From the NCBI GenBank assembly GCA_025602915.1, contig JAHLJZ010000011.1, forward strand, positions 372,001 through 436,000: a stretch of 64,000 nt of DNA, in the 5' to 3' direction. The position numbers and the translations under genes were made by a program. This DNA is from Paraphysoderma sedebokerense. Its lineage: Eukaryota > Blastocladiomycota > Physodermatomycetes > Physodermatales > Physodermataceae. Below are positions 40,089 to 53,881 of the stretch, in pieces; positions within the stretch are counted from its first letter, which is position 1, and each line of letters begins with the position of its first letter. The notes beneath the pieces were generated by a model. It ran no database searches. It was not told the origin of the DNA and saw nothing but the letters and a program-made list of their open reading frames with translations.

Positions 40089-41620
40089 TTAACTTTTTGC
40101 AAACTTCTTAGCCTGTTGTTTAATTTTATTCTCATAAGCAGTTTTATCTTTCCGGAAAAGTCTTTCTGCAGTTTGGTTGGCCGGGGACGAAGGGTTCGGA
40201 TTGTTCAAGAGATCTGATTTTGGGAGTGCGCAAATCAAAATCATTAGCAGGCGTCATTTGAGTACTCAGATCTATGAATGAACTCAGATAAAGAGAATGA
40301 AGATGAGATGCCATCCAACCGCTAATGCGTTCAAGAGGCAACCAGATTTGCTCCAAACCGCCTTGGTCATACTGACGCATCTAATAGTCATGCCCAACAA
40401 CACATAGAAAGTGCGATAATCAAACATTCTACTGAAAGGCCCACCAAAATCAAAGAATTCTGTCAATTCTAGTTAAAGATTACCTTGAACACCCAACAGA
40501 ATCTGCTTCATATTTGTCGAGGGTTTCCACGAGTCCCATTCATTCAAGATCGAGAGGCAGACTTTCCCGTCACCGTATACTATTGGTGCATTTTAATCAC
40601 AAATACGATCCAGATTTAAACGAAATATACGTCATCGGCCCAAGAATCAGAACAGAGCAGCATAGTTCAATGTGAGAACAGTAGGGGAGAGCGAAGGTTA
40701 GGCAATAGCAGATGAAATCAAGCAACGTAACTATATTGACTGAATTACTGACATACCATTAGGATGAAACTGTTGTATTGAGATAAAGAGCGGCCGGTTC
40801 CGAGACGGTGGAAGAAACCAAAGAGTGGTGAGATTGTTAAATCAAGCTAGCGGTCATGCAGACAAATCAGAAATAATCCATCAGATCTGATACCTACAAT
40901 AGGTGGGTTAAATCGAACCACTAAGCATAGAACATAAAAGATTGTATTAGAGAGTGTAAAGGCAGTGAAGGTTCATTTATTGTCAGCTGCATAGACAGTC
41001 CTAGAAACTTGATGAAGACAGCAGCCTGAGATGACGTACCTGGCGGTTTGGAGGGATATTCTTTTGGTATTGCCATCGTAAGTTTGTAGAGACCTCCTTC
41101 CCATGGCTAAAAGTCCGTAAGCGCAAGCAATAGCATACGTATAGCAGAAGATGAAGTGAGCAAAACTTGACGGAAGCAGAACACGTCAACAAATCGGAGT
41201 TGATGTGAAGGAAGAGGATCCCATAATCATAGTGCAAATAGAACCCAGAAAAAATCACAACTAACCGTATTGGTTTTTCCCTTTTAGAATATTCACAGTT
41301 TTCAAGGATGATATGTAGTGTGAATTAAAAGAAATTAGTGACATCCCTTTACCTGCACAACACGAAGTTTCAAACAGATTTCCCTACAAACCGGAATTCC
41401 AGCTTCCCATTTCATGAGATCTTGAGTGCCATCGGCATTTTTCAGCGGCTTCCAATAAAATTCTACGAGTCGATCGAGTTGTCAGCGACAGTGAGTGTTA
41501 GATGGGCCGATTTGACGATTTAAGTTACACAATTAAGAGAAGCATGACAGTACCAAAAGGATGGTCTTTTCTCCACTGCTTGCGTTCTTCCTGAAGACGA
41601 GATTTGCAGAGATCAGACAT
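40089..41620 (-). CDS. UBC9: SUMO-conjugating enzyme UBC9
   Basis: E2 enzyme that carries SUMO on its catalytic cysteine and attaches it to nuclear targets. I read eight exons. Exon 1 is [20 protein letters not shown] plus PF (41554-41620); exon 2 [20 protein letters not shown] to GIP; exon 3 is 15 nt (41266-41280, GKTNT); exon 4 [20 protein letters not shown]. Exon 5 is 23 nt (40898-40920, VRFNPPI); exon 6 is 13 nt (40757-40769, FHPN plus one base); exon 7 [15 protein letters not shown] to ILLGVQ; exon 8 [20 protein letters not shown] to KKFAKS. The E2 hallmark HPN and the active-site Cys in [10 protein letters not shown] are present. The N-terminal [15 protein letters not shown]-type helix is specific to UBC9 among E2s, and total length (about 158 residues) fits. 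Phases agree at all joins checked. Confidence 0.9.
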
Positions 41621-42110
41621 AGTGATTGCTTGATTTCGACAAAATGAATGAGGGCCGAAGAGGGAAGCGATATTTTAGCGTCGCGGAAGACAGGTCGAAA
41701 CTCAGAAATGTAAGTCCGCGTGCTTCAAGAGGTTCAACAGGATTCGATTTTGCAGCGATCTGAAATATATTATCAATCTCTTTCATTGACAGCTATTTAT
41801 ATTTTTTGCGCTTGGATTGCTGAGTTATCGGAAGAATAGGCCATAATCTTTGATCATACTTGATTCGGGTTGAAATCGTCAGTTCGAAGGTCGCACGACA
41901 GAAGAATTTATGGCAGCAACGATAAATGGTTAGGGCTTTTCAATCTTAGGCAGAAATTAAGCCAGCTAATCTAATGCGAAATCATATTAATGACCAAAAA
42001 GTCAACATCAAAGTATTCACATAATCACATTAAACACAGCGCCTCCGAAACGACTATAAAATGCTAATTCAAGCTAGGTTACTACATTTTAAACTAGCCA
42101 TTCCGTATAA
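41621..42110. other. Intergenic, upstream of UBC9
   Basis: About 490 bp with the UBC9 promoter and the 3' end of the prominin-like gene. Nothing else seen. Confidence 0.45.
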
Positions 42111-45100
42111 TTAAGCCCATTTTGCACCCTCTAAATCTATATACTTATTTCCATCGGGCCTAATTTTTTTCTTCATACCTAATCTTTTCGCGCCTTTCAC
42201 CGAAATGATAAATCCAACAAACAACAGCACTCCAGTGATGAAAAAAGAAACCCAAAGACCGTTGATCGCGTTTCTACATGTAATTTTCAGTGGAACCACA
42301 CAAAAAAAAGAAGCAGCATTCAGGTTAGTGCTGAAATGAGGAGAACAAAAAACAGACACGCAAGCCGAAATCTAATCGTACAAAGTAATACCGCAAGTTG
42401 TCGTCAAGACATTTCCAACATCGTCGGCAATAGTCCCGCACTCAGTCGCGCTTATGATCGTACTCGAAATATTGCGGAAGGTGGCGTTCACGGTAACGTC
42501 CACCAAGCTCAACACATCATCAGTGATATTTCTTACTAACAAAGGGAGACCTTCCAACGTTAAATTTAGTTGAGTCTCGACGTCCGGAATCAAACTTAAG
42601 GTCGCATTAATTGAAGTCTCGAGATTAGACAAGTTAGCGCTGAGATACGTTAAATTATTGTTCAATGGTGTAATTTGGGTGTTACTCAAGTCAAGAAGTG
42701 AAGACCGAATGGTAACAATGGAGGCCCGCATTGATGCGATTTGTAAAGTCGCGTAGTGCAGGTAGGTGAGGTCAGCAAATACCGTATTAAATGCTGCATC
42801 TATGGCAATATTATTGGGGTCGCTAGGGTTGTTTGTGACATTCGCAGGCGCCTACAAGGTATAATATTAATTATTATGATTCGTGAAGCACAAACTCAAA
42901 ACCATCTCAAACAAACCGAAAAGGTATACCCCGTCTTCACGAAGTTATCAATGATATATGTGTCGTTCCAATCCGCCCATGCCGGAACCGCAAGTTTACA
43001 CGCATTGTTAAAATTCGTCAAGTTAGTCTGCATTCCGCTGCTGGTGTAATCTGGATTAATGTATGTGGGGCTTAAATTGTCGGATAGAGATTGTAAATCT
43101 GCTCTTATTTTCGCAATATCGTACGGACTCGAGGAATTAAAATTGGGAACTGATACGTTGTTTAGGTTAGCTGCCAATAGAATATTTAAGTCGTTTGATG
43201 GATTCGGGAAGGCTATCTGATTCGACACATCTCCGGCCAAGCTGGTTCGATTCGTATTTAATCCTAGGGTTTCAATAATTTGACTATAATTTGTGAAAGT
43301 TGACGCAAAATCGACTCCAGTGAACGAACTGAGCGTTTGATTCTCAGCATTAATAGTGACATTGAGAAAAGTGTCCCCGTTTGCGCAACCACGGAGGACA
43401 TAGGCAGGTTGGAGGTATATAGAAGAAGCAATTTGAATTTGGCTTGATAACAAGGTATCTCGAGAATAGCAAACTTCATTTATCGGAAGAGATATAGCGT
43501 AGTAGACAAAATATTGGATCCAAATAATTATCGAGAAGAACAGAGCAATAGGGAGTAAACTAGAAATTTTTTTGCCAAATTTAGTTTGATAATCTTTTCC
43601 GTGAACTAAATTGGCAATAAAAAAGTGCTGGGAAACATACAAGTACATGCACTTTCGCTTTTGAGCGATCACACCGATGCACGCTAGACCAAATCCGCCG
43701 AAAATAAATCCATAAGTCACCTTCGTGACATCATTCCTTAATGACTGCTTGTCAACCAGATGTGTACAATACAAGTGAACTGAATCTAGAATACACGCAC
43801 CGAATTCGGTCTCCTGATATTAGATACTTGTCTATTGCCTTGTCCGTATCGTTTGATAAGTTGTATAACTGATTTCTGATGTTGTCCGCTGACGGTTGAA
43901 TGGGGCCCGCTGCTTCTCTCAAAAAATCTCCAGGATTTTGCGGTAACACAGATGAAATTTGCTGCTTGAATTTCGAAGGAATATCATTTGTCAAATTTGA
44001 AACTGTATTTTGAGCGGAACTTAGAATTGATGCTATATTTGGAGTATCATCTAATCTGGCTGAGTATTGTGTTAGATTTGGAAAAATCGAAAATGAGGGA
44101 TATCGGGCATCGGCTAACTCGTTGCTGTCGGGTACATTATTAATACTGTAAACTGTGGATTGTATACTGACTGATCTAAGAGAATCAATTTGAAGTCTTA
44201 TTGTACCCAATTGGGTGACGATGCTCGCTCTAGAAATAGAGATTTGAGCGATTAAGGAGTCGGATGATGCACAACTCATTCTCGCATTCGTGAGATTAAC
44301 ACTTAAGTAGGTCAATTGGCTGCTGAAGTTATTGAAAGTCGGCATGAAAATGTCATTGACTTTGTTTGCGACATCGTAACCTTCTATCAGATCTCCGAGA
44401 AGACCTACGTTTGTATCGATGGTCTCCGCAGATTGATAAAATCCGTCAATTAATTTCGGAAATACACCGGCAGCATCAGTGAGCAACGCATTCATTTCGG
44501 TCTTGATTGATGAGAATGCTGTAGTGAGATCGCTCGAAAGTACAATCACCATAGCCCCGACAAACCTGTTTTATCACAATTGATAAGGTAGTGTCAGCAT
44601 CCTTCACCATGCCATACTTTGCCTGCATATATTTTCATGGAAGACTCACACAATAAGCCCAGTTGTTGTGATTGTTAATATGTTTATACTCCATATCTGA
44701 GCGTTCGTGTAGCCATATTTGTATGGATTCCGTCCTCCACATCCATTGCAGCAATAGCGACACGAACAGAAGACGATTGTAGTAATCAGCATCAGTATAA
44801 CTAATAAAGGACCTATGCCACCGACGATGACAGCAGGCTTCCATATTGAAGAAAGCGAGTGGTGTGTCCAGTAAAATTTCGCAGATGTTGGTACAAGTCC
44901 AGTGCGAGGTTTGATTGTTCAGGTTCATACACAAGGAGTTCATCAGTTGACTGCGACAATCGGAAAGTTGCGATATATCATTCTAATCCAGTCATGCCGA
45001 AAATACACATACCAATGCTTCCCCAGTAATATATTTTTGAGGATCTTTTATAATTATATCATATCCTGTGATATTTCTTTGTTCTCGCTTCCAAAGCCAG

Positions 45101-45336
45101 TTGTTTAAGATGCTCTTCCCCAAATCCGACAAAAAGTTGGTAGACACGGATGCCACGTTTCTTGCGTTGGAGTTAGCATCGACACTGGAAGAGGTGACTC
45201 GACTGGTCAGTGTGCGATTTCGTTCATTCCATGCCGAAGACACCGGATTAATGGATTCTATTGGACGAATGGCAATACCGAGGAAAATGATGACAAAGAT
45301 GAAGAAGGGGAGCCCCCGACAGCGAAGAAAGTCCAT
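42111..45336 (-). CDS. Prominin-like five-helix membrane glycoprotein
   Basis: Large surface protein with the layout of prominin (CD133). A signal peptide (FFIFVIIFLGIAIRPIESI) precedes an extracellular segment. TM1 (GPLLVILMLITTIVF) is followed at once by a Cys-rich cytoplasmic loop (CSCRYCCNGCGGRNP); TM2 is near 44540-44700. Then come a first long loop of about 250 residues with Asn-glycosylation sequons and coiled-coil-like spacing, TM3 (FIFGGFGLACIGVI), TM4 (LLPIALFFSIIIWIQYFVYY) and a second long loop with at least eight sequons and paired Cys. TM5 (LWVSFFITGVLLFVGFIISV) leads to a short basic tail ending EGAKWA. Prominins bind cholesterol and mark curved membrane protrusions. The family call rests on topology, the juxtamembrane Cys cluster and loop sizes rather than long sequence identity. 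Splicing of the second exon (about 44830-44960) is uncertain. A Tweety- or Prm1-like protein is the main alternative. Confidence 0.55.
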
Positions 45337-46034
45337 CGTATCGTTCGACAGTCAATTGATGCACTGGTGCTATTCTAAATGTGGGTGGATAGATGGAGAT
45401 GGATCTTGGGAGATGCGCAGACGCGACCGACAGGAAACCCTTTGCCGGTCACTTTGAGCATCCTTCGGCAGTACGGAGATTTGATTTATAGTTTGAGGTC
45501 GCTTTCCATCTCTGCAAAGTCCGATGGGTCGACTCATAGGTGGATCTTGCGCTCACTGCCTTCATTCTCTTCCTTTTCATTCCTGCAATGGTGGTAACCA
45601 TGCTGATAGATATCATTGAAAGCCGGAGTAAGGAAAAATGTCTATCTGGTTCAAGCTTACCAGAACCACAAATGACAAATTACAGTATGAAGTTATAAAC
45701 CAGAGAGTGGACGCAAAAAGATCCCGGAAGCACACCAGAGCAGTGAGTTGTTTGCGTTCTAAATGAACGTAGACGATAATATTAAGACGTCAGTCTATCT
45801 GAGAATCACTGTCTCAAGTACAAGCGCCCCCTTGAGGTGGTACACGAGAAGGTAATCACCCTCTTCGCCTATTCCAGCATTGTTCCGGCGGTAGCCACAG
45901 TCTCCTCGATGCAAGCAAAACAACGGCAGATCCTAATGGACCAATAACGTCATACACTACTGACAGCAAGATAGGAAGTAAAGATCAAATAAATAGATAA
46001 TTTGTTGTCCACTCTTTTCCAATGCTGTTGGAAG
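45337..46034. other. Divergent intergenic region
   Basis: About 700 bp between the starts of the prominin-like gene (minus) and the histidine kinase (plus), presumably with both promoters. Frames here have no motif. Confidence 0.45.
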
Positions 46035-49000
46035 ATGTTGCAGAGTCCTGGAGATTCACCCTTGAGCGTCCCTATCAGTGAGTTCCTGCCCTCACACTAT
46101 GGCCGTCCCAGTTTGATCTATCAGAATGGAAATTTCCGGTATTTTCGAGTTGTCAGAACCAAACACGATTATTCCCTACTACCTCATTCCCTTATTATCA
46201 AGTCTTGTCATCCTCAGGCTTCACTCATTGATATCTCACGCTTAAGTCGAGAATGGGCGGTAGTCGAAAATTTACCAGAGGCCATTGCTAGCCTAGTTGT
46301 GCGGCCTATTGAACTCGGTACTGCATTTTCAGAAACTGCCCTCCTATATGTTGATTTCATGTCTGCTTATGTGGGTGATGATAGGAGTGGCGTAGAAATA
46401 GCCTCAAATTATCGAAACAGGTCTAGCTGTGTTCGATTCTCTCTCCAAGAGATTCTTCGGAAGCGGCCAAATCTCTCACCGTGGCACGCACTCAATTTAG
46501 CGTATTCAGTTGCAAAGTCAGTGGAAGCCCTCCATGCTCATCATATCATATACCGGAACATTGCGCCAGATACTTTGTTAGCTGAAATTGAAGATGACGA
46601 TTTGAATAGTTCTGACTTCACTAAGACCAAAATTCTGTTGATGGACTTTAGCATGTCGGGGATTGAAGGGCAAAAAGCGAAAAAGAATTCTAACTATGAT
46701 GTGCAGGCCGATTTGAAATATTGTGCTCCGGAGGCTACAGGTCGCTTAGTAAGTGCTGTACTCTTTTATCAGTTGTGCTCCGTTGCGTGTTTGAAGGATG
46801 TAATGTTGACTTCGCCATCTAGAACCGTCGTCCGGATACACGAGCTGATTTATACTCGCTTGGAGTTCTATTATACAATTTTGTCACCGGAAAACCGCCT
46901 TTTAGCGGATGTCCTCTTGACGTGATTCATCAACACGTAGCAAAGCTGCCATCTCGGTTCAGCGAGCCAAAAACTCGGAAAACTACTGGTCCTGCATTCG
47001 GGAGCAAGGATCATATACTTCTCGGATGGCTGGATGATATTTCTCAAAAGCTCTTACAGAAGGTTTGAGCTCTAAACCAAGGTTAATGACTTCTTCAGAC
47101 TGACATCCCTTGCATTTGCTCATAGATGCCGGAATCGAGATACCATACCGTTCAAGGGTTGATAGCGGATCTTAAATATTGCATCAATTGGTATCAAGGT
47201 CATTCGCCTGACGCATCACCTGCATACTTCGAACCTGGTCGATTAGATCAATTTTCCCAATTCAAAATACCGATGGGCCAGTATGGTCGAGCAAAAGATC
47301 TTGATCAACTAGTTAATCTGTTCGATAGAGCGAAACTTTTACGGAGAAACGCATTTGCTTCTGTGAGAGGTTATTCAGGAGGTTTGCATATCAAGTGATG
47401 TCCTTACATTATAGAGACTTGACATTTTTCTGCTTTTCAGTTGGAAAGACTTCTCTCATCGAACATCTTTTTCGACCGAAAGTTGTCGCAAACGCAGTTT
47501 TCATATCTGGAAAATACGATCAACTGGAGAGTAGGACTCCTTGCTCAGGATTAGTCGAAGCTGTCAAAATGCTTTTGGATAAAGTGCTGATGACGAGTGA
47601 CGTAACGACCGTGAAGACAAAGGTCTTAGAACAAATCGGTCTTGAGGGGGCGGCGCTTACTGAAGTCGTTCCACAATTGGAGTGTTTGGTGGTCAGTTCG
47701 TTAAGTTTATTGTTGCTTACGCACTAAGACTCTAACACAAATGCTGTAGGGCAAGGAGAATTTACCACCCATTCCCCAGCTTGGTCCTTCCGATGCGTTG
47801 TCTCGTTTTCAAAACGTTTTTGTTAAATTTTTACTGGCCTTCGCAAAGCCAGCTACACCGCTCATCATCTTCATTGATGATTTACAATGGGCCGATGAAG
47901 CATCATTAAAATTATTGAAACGAATTATCGCCGGGGAAGAGATTCATAATGGGTTGTTTCTCATCGCTTCATATCGTGACAATGAAGTGACAAAGGAGCA
48001 TCCGCTCCAAGTCGTCTTGGAATCTATCGTTCAATTGAGAAATAATGAAGCAAGTGACCGATGGTTGTTTGAAGACATTGGATTGCATCAATTGTCTGAA
48101 GAAAATGTTGAAGAGATGGTCAAAGATACTCTTCAATGCTCAGCATTGGAAGCAAAAGAGATGTCCCGCCTGCTCTACGAAAAAACGCACGGAAATCCCT
48201 TCTTCATGATTCAAGTAAGTCCGTTTCCGCCAGTATATATGTATATAACGCCAAGGTGCTGACAAACGGGCTTGTAGTTATTCAAATCGTTTTACGATGA
48301 TAAATTAATCCAATTTTCATTCGATGAATCGAAGTGGTGTTGGGAACTCTCGGCTTTGACAAGTTGTCCCATTGCTGATAATGTCGTTGAGTTCATGATT
48401 GACAGAATACAGAAATTATCAACCGAATCCCAGAGGATATTACAGGTGGCTGCATGTACGTCTCTGGCATTTATATGAATTGTCTGTCGATGGAATTCGT
48501 AACGAGATCCCTTTAGGCATCGGCAATAAGTTTGATTCTCAGCTTTTATCTGCAGCTCTGCAGGGTTTTTCGGTTGAATATGGCCTACAAGACGCGATAC
48601 AAATGGGATTAGTGACAGTTGAGGCTATATCAGATCAAGAATGCTCAACAATACTTTCAAACCGAGTATTTCGGGGACAAGATGTAGGAAATGAGCGTTG
48701 TCTTGCCGTTCTAGACTCACTGGAGCCGAAACTTTGCGAAAAGTTAGTCAATGATGGCAGCAGTCTGCTCGAAGACGACAGCCCACTAGGCGTAGAGTAT
48801 CAATTTTTGCATGACCGTATTCAACAAGCTGGTAAGATCATGTTTTCGGGAATGGCGTATAAATGAAAATTGACATTCTATCAACCAGCTTACAGTATGC
48901 TCTCGCGGGAAGAACAAAAGCACATTCATAAAACTATTGGGTGTCTCCTCCTACCGATGAGCTTTTCAAACATAGTAGAGAACATTTTTGCCATCGTCAA

Positions 49001-52000
49001 CCATCTGAATGAGGGCATGGATCTAATTACCCACGATTTGGACAGACAAAATCTTGCAAAACTCAACGCTGTTGCCTGCTTAAAAGCCCTTCACTCCACG
49101 ACGTACGATGCAGCCAGCAGATACATTAACTTTGCTCTTAAATTGATCGTTGCGGAATCCGGATCAGGCATGTGGTCGGAATCACCGCTCTACGACTTAC
49201 TTTGGATAGTACACTTTTGTGCGCTACGAACCGCTTATGTCGATGCCAACTTCCCACTGATGAAAAAATACATCGAAGTTTGCCATCGAAACGCTAAAAC
49301 TGCCCTTCAACACGCGGATGTCTACAGTCTAGAAGTTCAATATCATGTCGCGCATTCTGATCCACCAAGTGCTATCGAAGTGGGATTTGAATGTCTTGAA
49401 GTACTTGGCTTTCCTGTCCCCGATGAATGTCAGGTGATTAAGCATGTAGTGAAACTTAGAGAAAATCTGTCATTCAACCCCGAGAAAATCCGGAGTTTCT
49501 TAGAATTGCCTCACCTTTCCGCTAAATCTGAAATTGCTGCCGCAATTAAATTGTTGATGAAGCTATGCGGTGTCGTATATTTTTCGAAACCACAATATTG
49601 TGGGTTTGTTATGATGTTAGCTGTGGATCTAAGCATTAAAAATGGCAATTGCGATACCAGCCCGTTTGCCTATTGCGCGTAAGTTATGTTCGACCACCGT
49701 TTGCTGGTTGAGTACGTGCTCATGAGTCTTGTTGTAGCTATGGATTCATTTCTGGTCCTCTTTATGACGATATTCCAGGTGGTTACGAATACGGGAAATT
49801 ATCTGTTTCGCTTCTGGAGAAATTTCCAGCCTCAAACGAAAAGTCATCAGTATATAAAGTATGTCTCATCCTTACCTGTATCATTATGCCAAAGCGGCCA
49901 AGAAATTGACATCAATTCTCTAGACGTTTGGAAGCCACATACAACCTTGGGTAAGTTGTTCAACATCACTGTCACCCCAAGGGAGATGAGCTGATATACT
50001 ACTCATAGTCTGAGCCTCTTCGAAATTGCCTATCATCTTTGAAAGTGGCACTCGAATCAGGATTGGCTACGTTTAACGGAGAGTACTGCGGATTGGCTTG
50101 CACCGAAACATTTCTGTATGCATTTTCATGTTTAAACTTCTCTACCATATTTGCGAGAAAACTGATGTTTGACGTGTCATTCAAGTTTTAAATTTTTGTT
50201 AGGGACAAATTTACTCGAAATGGAGATGGAAGTACAAAAATTCACAAAAATCCTTGATCGGCTAAACTATGAAATGGTCCAGAAGTATTTTTCAGTTCTT
50301 CATGAGCTTGTCAAAACTTTACAAAAACCGCCTGGATTGTACAGTGGATTGGTCGGAAGAGTCGATATTATGCGATACATGGAGGAACACAACGTCCAGT
50401 TCTTAAACTTTGTATACTGGGCGTGTCGGACGATATCGGATTATGCTGCAAATGATATCGAGGGAGCATATCATTCGGCGCAAAATGCAATCAAGTTTAG
50501 TCCGAGCGTAGTTGGGTTTTACTTTACCGCTTATCCGATATTTTATTCAGCTATAACAATGGCGGAATTGGTATTAGATGAGATTCATGGACATGTTCAA
50601 GATTTCCCGGAGAATTACATGGAATCTATGTTGCTGCAGATTAAGCAGTTTGAGAAATGGTCAAAGCATTGCCCCTCGAATTTCCTTCACAAAAAATTGT
50701 TGATAGAAGCTCAATTAGAGCTTCTTTCCGGTAACGTCACAAATTCCTTGCGATCATTTCAAGCGGCCATCAAAGACGCTAAAGCCGAGGGATTTGTCGC
50801 AGAAGAAGGTAAAAATTGCATTCGATCCGTCTCAATGATTCCATCACTGACTGCTGTTTCCTTTATTAGCATTAGGAAATGAATTAGTGGCGAAGCATTG
50901 GATTCGCGTGGGATTGGAGGACTACGCCAAACCGTATTTGCAGCAGGCGATATTTTTATACTCGAAATTGGGGTATAATAAAGCCGAAGTCCTTCGAAAA
51001 AAACATTTTATGCTGCTGCATCCGTCGGACAGTGAAATGATATCCGAAACCATCCAGACGAGCGATGGAGATACAGTCAACATCCGGCGCTTCGATCCGC
51101 TAAGGACTCGGAAAAACGGATCAGACGAGTCGACGCATTTTGATATCATTTTAGACGGTTTGCAAAAGCTATCCGGATGTCGATACAAAGTCGATTCTTT
51201 GATTCAAGAGTTCCTCAAACTAATTTTTCAGCATGTGGGTGGTAGCAAGTCCTATTTTTTTATGTACCATGGAAAAGATATCTGCAGTTCCGCCGAAATG
51301 TTGAAACTTAAAGCGTCGGCATCGCTTCATCGGAATGCCGCGGTTGTCGAATTGAATCCCCTCACAAACGAAGAATTGCCGAATCATATATTCAACTACG
51401 TAATCCGAACGAAATCGATTGTTTCAAGTGAGAAGGGCGAGCTTAATGTTGGGCGGCTCTCTGACGACAAATCGATTCTTGCTGCACCGTTGCTGTACGA
51501 AGGCAACGTTATTGGACTTCTTTATCTTGAGAATAGCTTACTGTCAGATGCATTTTCTCCACAATGTGTTGAAGTTGTTCAAATTCTTACAGCCCAAGCT
51601 GCAATCAGTATAGAAAATTGTCGCCTCATTGAAAAGTTGGCAGATACGAATCAACAACTAAAAGAAAGTCACGAGACACTCAAAGAATATGCCAACGGTT
51701 TAGAAGCAAGAGTAGCCGAGAGGACTCGAGAATTGATACTTCAGAATGCGAAACTTGAAATTGAAATTGTGGAGCGGAAGAAAGCTCAGGAAGAAGCGCT
51801 TTTGGCCGCTAAAGCAAAAGCCTCGTTCTTAGCGAACATGAGTCATGAAATTCGTACCCCCATGAATTGTGTTCTCGGAATGAGTGAACTTCTTCTTCTA
51901 CAGGATGATCTCACTCCAGCACAATTTGATCTTGTTTGTATCAATGTGAATTCATTTTCGCATTAGGTCTGGCTAGCGATTAACTCTACATTTCACAGGT

Positions 52001-53881
52001 TCAACCGTTAGTTTCCTCTTCGAACGCATTATTGCAAATCCTTAATGATGTCTTAGACATGAGTAAAATCGAGTCCGGCGCCATAGAGCTTTTCATGGAA
52101 GCTCTGAATCTCAGGGAGTGTATTGAAGCTTCAATCGATACTTTTTACAGTCTCGCCAAATCCAAAGGTATCGAAGTCGGTTACATTTATCCCGGAAATA
52201 TGCCTGATGTTATCATCAGTGACTCTACCCGACTGGGTCAGATTTTACGTAATCTTCTTGGAAACGCACTGAAGGTATGTTTACTTCACTAAAATGGCAG
52301 CTCAAAGTATGACTGCTCACACGTAATCCCCTTGTTCAGTTCACGCAAAGCGGATCTATTTTTTGCACCGTCACAATGGATAAGTTATCCGATAATATTT
52401 GGAATGCGTCTGATTTGGGTATTGAAAATGATGAAAGACGATATCAGAAACACATGGTTACCATTGGAGTGAAAGACACTGGCATTGGTATCAAACCTGA
52501 ACAGCTGTCTCGCCTTTTCAAACCATTTTTCCAGGCTGATTCGTCAACAACTAGGTAGGGTCTTGGTAGTCGCTCATTCACCGTCATCATCATATTGACT
52601 GATAACTTAAATAGGAATTACGGCGGGACCGGTCTTGGTCTATCAATCAGCTACAAGCTAGCGGAACTCTTAGGGGGCTCGATGTGGGTTGAATCTTGTC
52701 CTGGAGTAGGATCAAGCTTCTATGTTTCGTTTCCTGCACCCGCTTCTTTCAATGTCTGTAGCTTCAAATTACCACAAAAGTCGGTTTTACTGGTGCATCC
52801 TGTCGGTATGATGATGGAGGCGATAAAAGGATGGCTTGAACCTCATGGTGTTACCTGTTCCAGTTCCACTGCCCCGAAATGTTCTCGAACAGTGTCCGAA
52901 AAACCCGGTGGGCCGTTTGATATGATAATAGTGGATGATGAGGTTTGGCGCTGAGTACTTTACAATCAATCGAATTATTCAAATATGCTAAATCGTTTTT
53001 TATATATAGCTGTCGGACGAATTTACGATGACTGCCCCGTCACAATCTGAAAATTCCGTTTTCCCACCAATCGTAGTTCTCACCGATTCCGCATCCAACA
53101 ATGGTAACCCTCGAATTACAGAATACTCCAAACCACTCCGTTATCAACAATTTCTCTCAACCGTCCATGCAGTACTCACCTCAAAAGCAACCATTGAACC
53201 ACCACTTCCGAGTCCAAAAATACCGACTATTTCAATTGAAAAACCTGGAAAATTATTAGTCGCCGATGACAATAATTTAAATCTTCAAGTTATTCTAAAA
53301 ATGTTGCAGAAATTAGGTTACGAAGCTGATACAGCCAGCAATGGTAAAGAAGCTTTAGATCGCGTGACTGAAACAACCTATGATTTAGTGTTTATGGATA
53401 TTCAAATGCCAGAAATGGATGGACTCCAGGGTAACACTCATCATTCAAACTATTTAATTCTTATATCCAAAAAAATTAACAAAATATCTCTCTTGGAATA
53501 ATCTCACAGCGACAAAAGCCATCCGAGAATTAAAAACTTTAAAAAAACAACCAATTATTGTTGCTTTGTACGTAACCGTTATATTACCAAATCACCCTCC
53601 GTTTTGGTTTCCGGGATTTGATTCTAACTCCATCTCTTCTCTTCTTGTTCTTCAGAACCGCCAACGCGTTCGTAGAAGATCGTGACGCATGTATGGAATC
53701 TGGAATGAACGAATTTTTAGGTAAATTTTTAAACCCTTACTTTTCTTCCCCTTTGTTACCTTTCCAATTTAACCTCATGCTATTTACTTTCTTCTCATGT
53801 ACTTCACTTTTTCTCGCCCCAACAGCGAAACCAGTCAACCTCCAAAAACTAAAACAAACTCTCAAATTGATCCAAAACTGA
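46035..53881 (+). CDS. Group-X-type hybrid histidine kinase (kinase-like, AAA/STAND, GAF, HisKA, HATPase, REC)
   Basis: Very large sensor, roughly 2,100-2,200 residues, with the order of fungal group X kinases (C. albicans Chk1, fission yeast Mak2/Mak3) that feed a phosphorelay to stress MAPK pathways. An N-terminal protein-kinase-like domain has [10 protein letters not shown] and LLMDFSMSG in place of HRD and DFG. An ATPase domain follows with Walker A GYSGVGKTS (split by an intron near 47385-47440) and Walker-B-like [12 protein letters not shown], then a long helical region. A GAF domain comes next ([20 protein letters not shown]), then HisKA with the phospho-His in [10 protein letters not shown] (51838), and HATPase boxes [14 protein letters not shown] and GGTGLGLS. 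A receiver-like stretch lacking the usual residues precedes a true receiver with acceptor Asp in [12 protein letters not shown] (about 53390) and Lys in AKPVNLQKL. The start at 46035 is the first ATG in the conserved frame. About fifteen introns. Confidence 0.88.
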
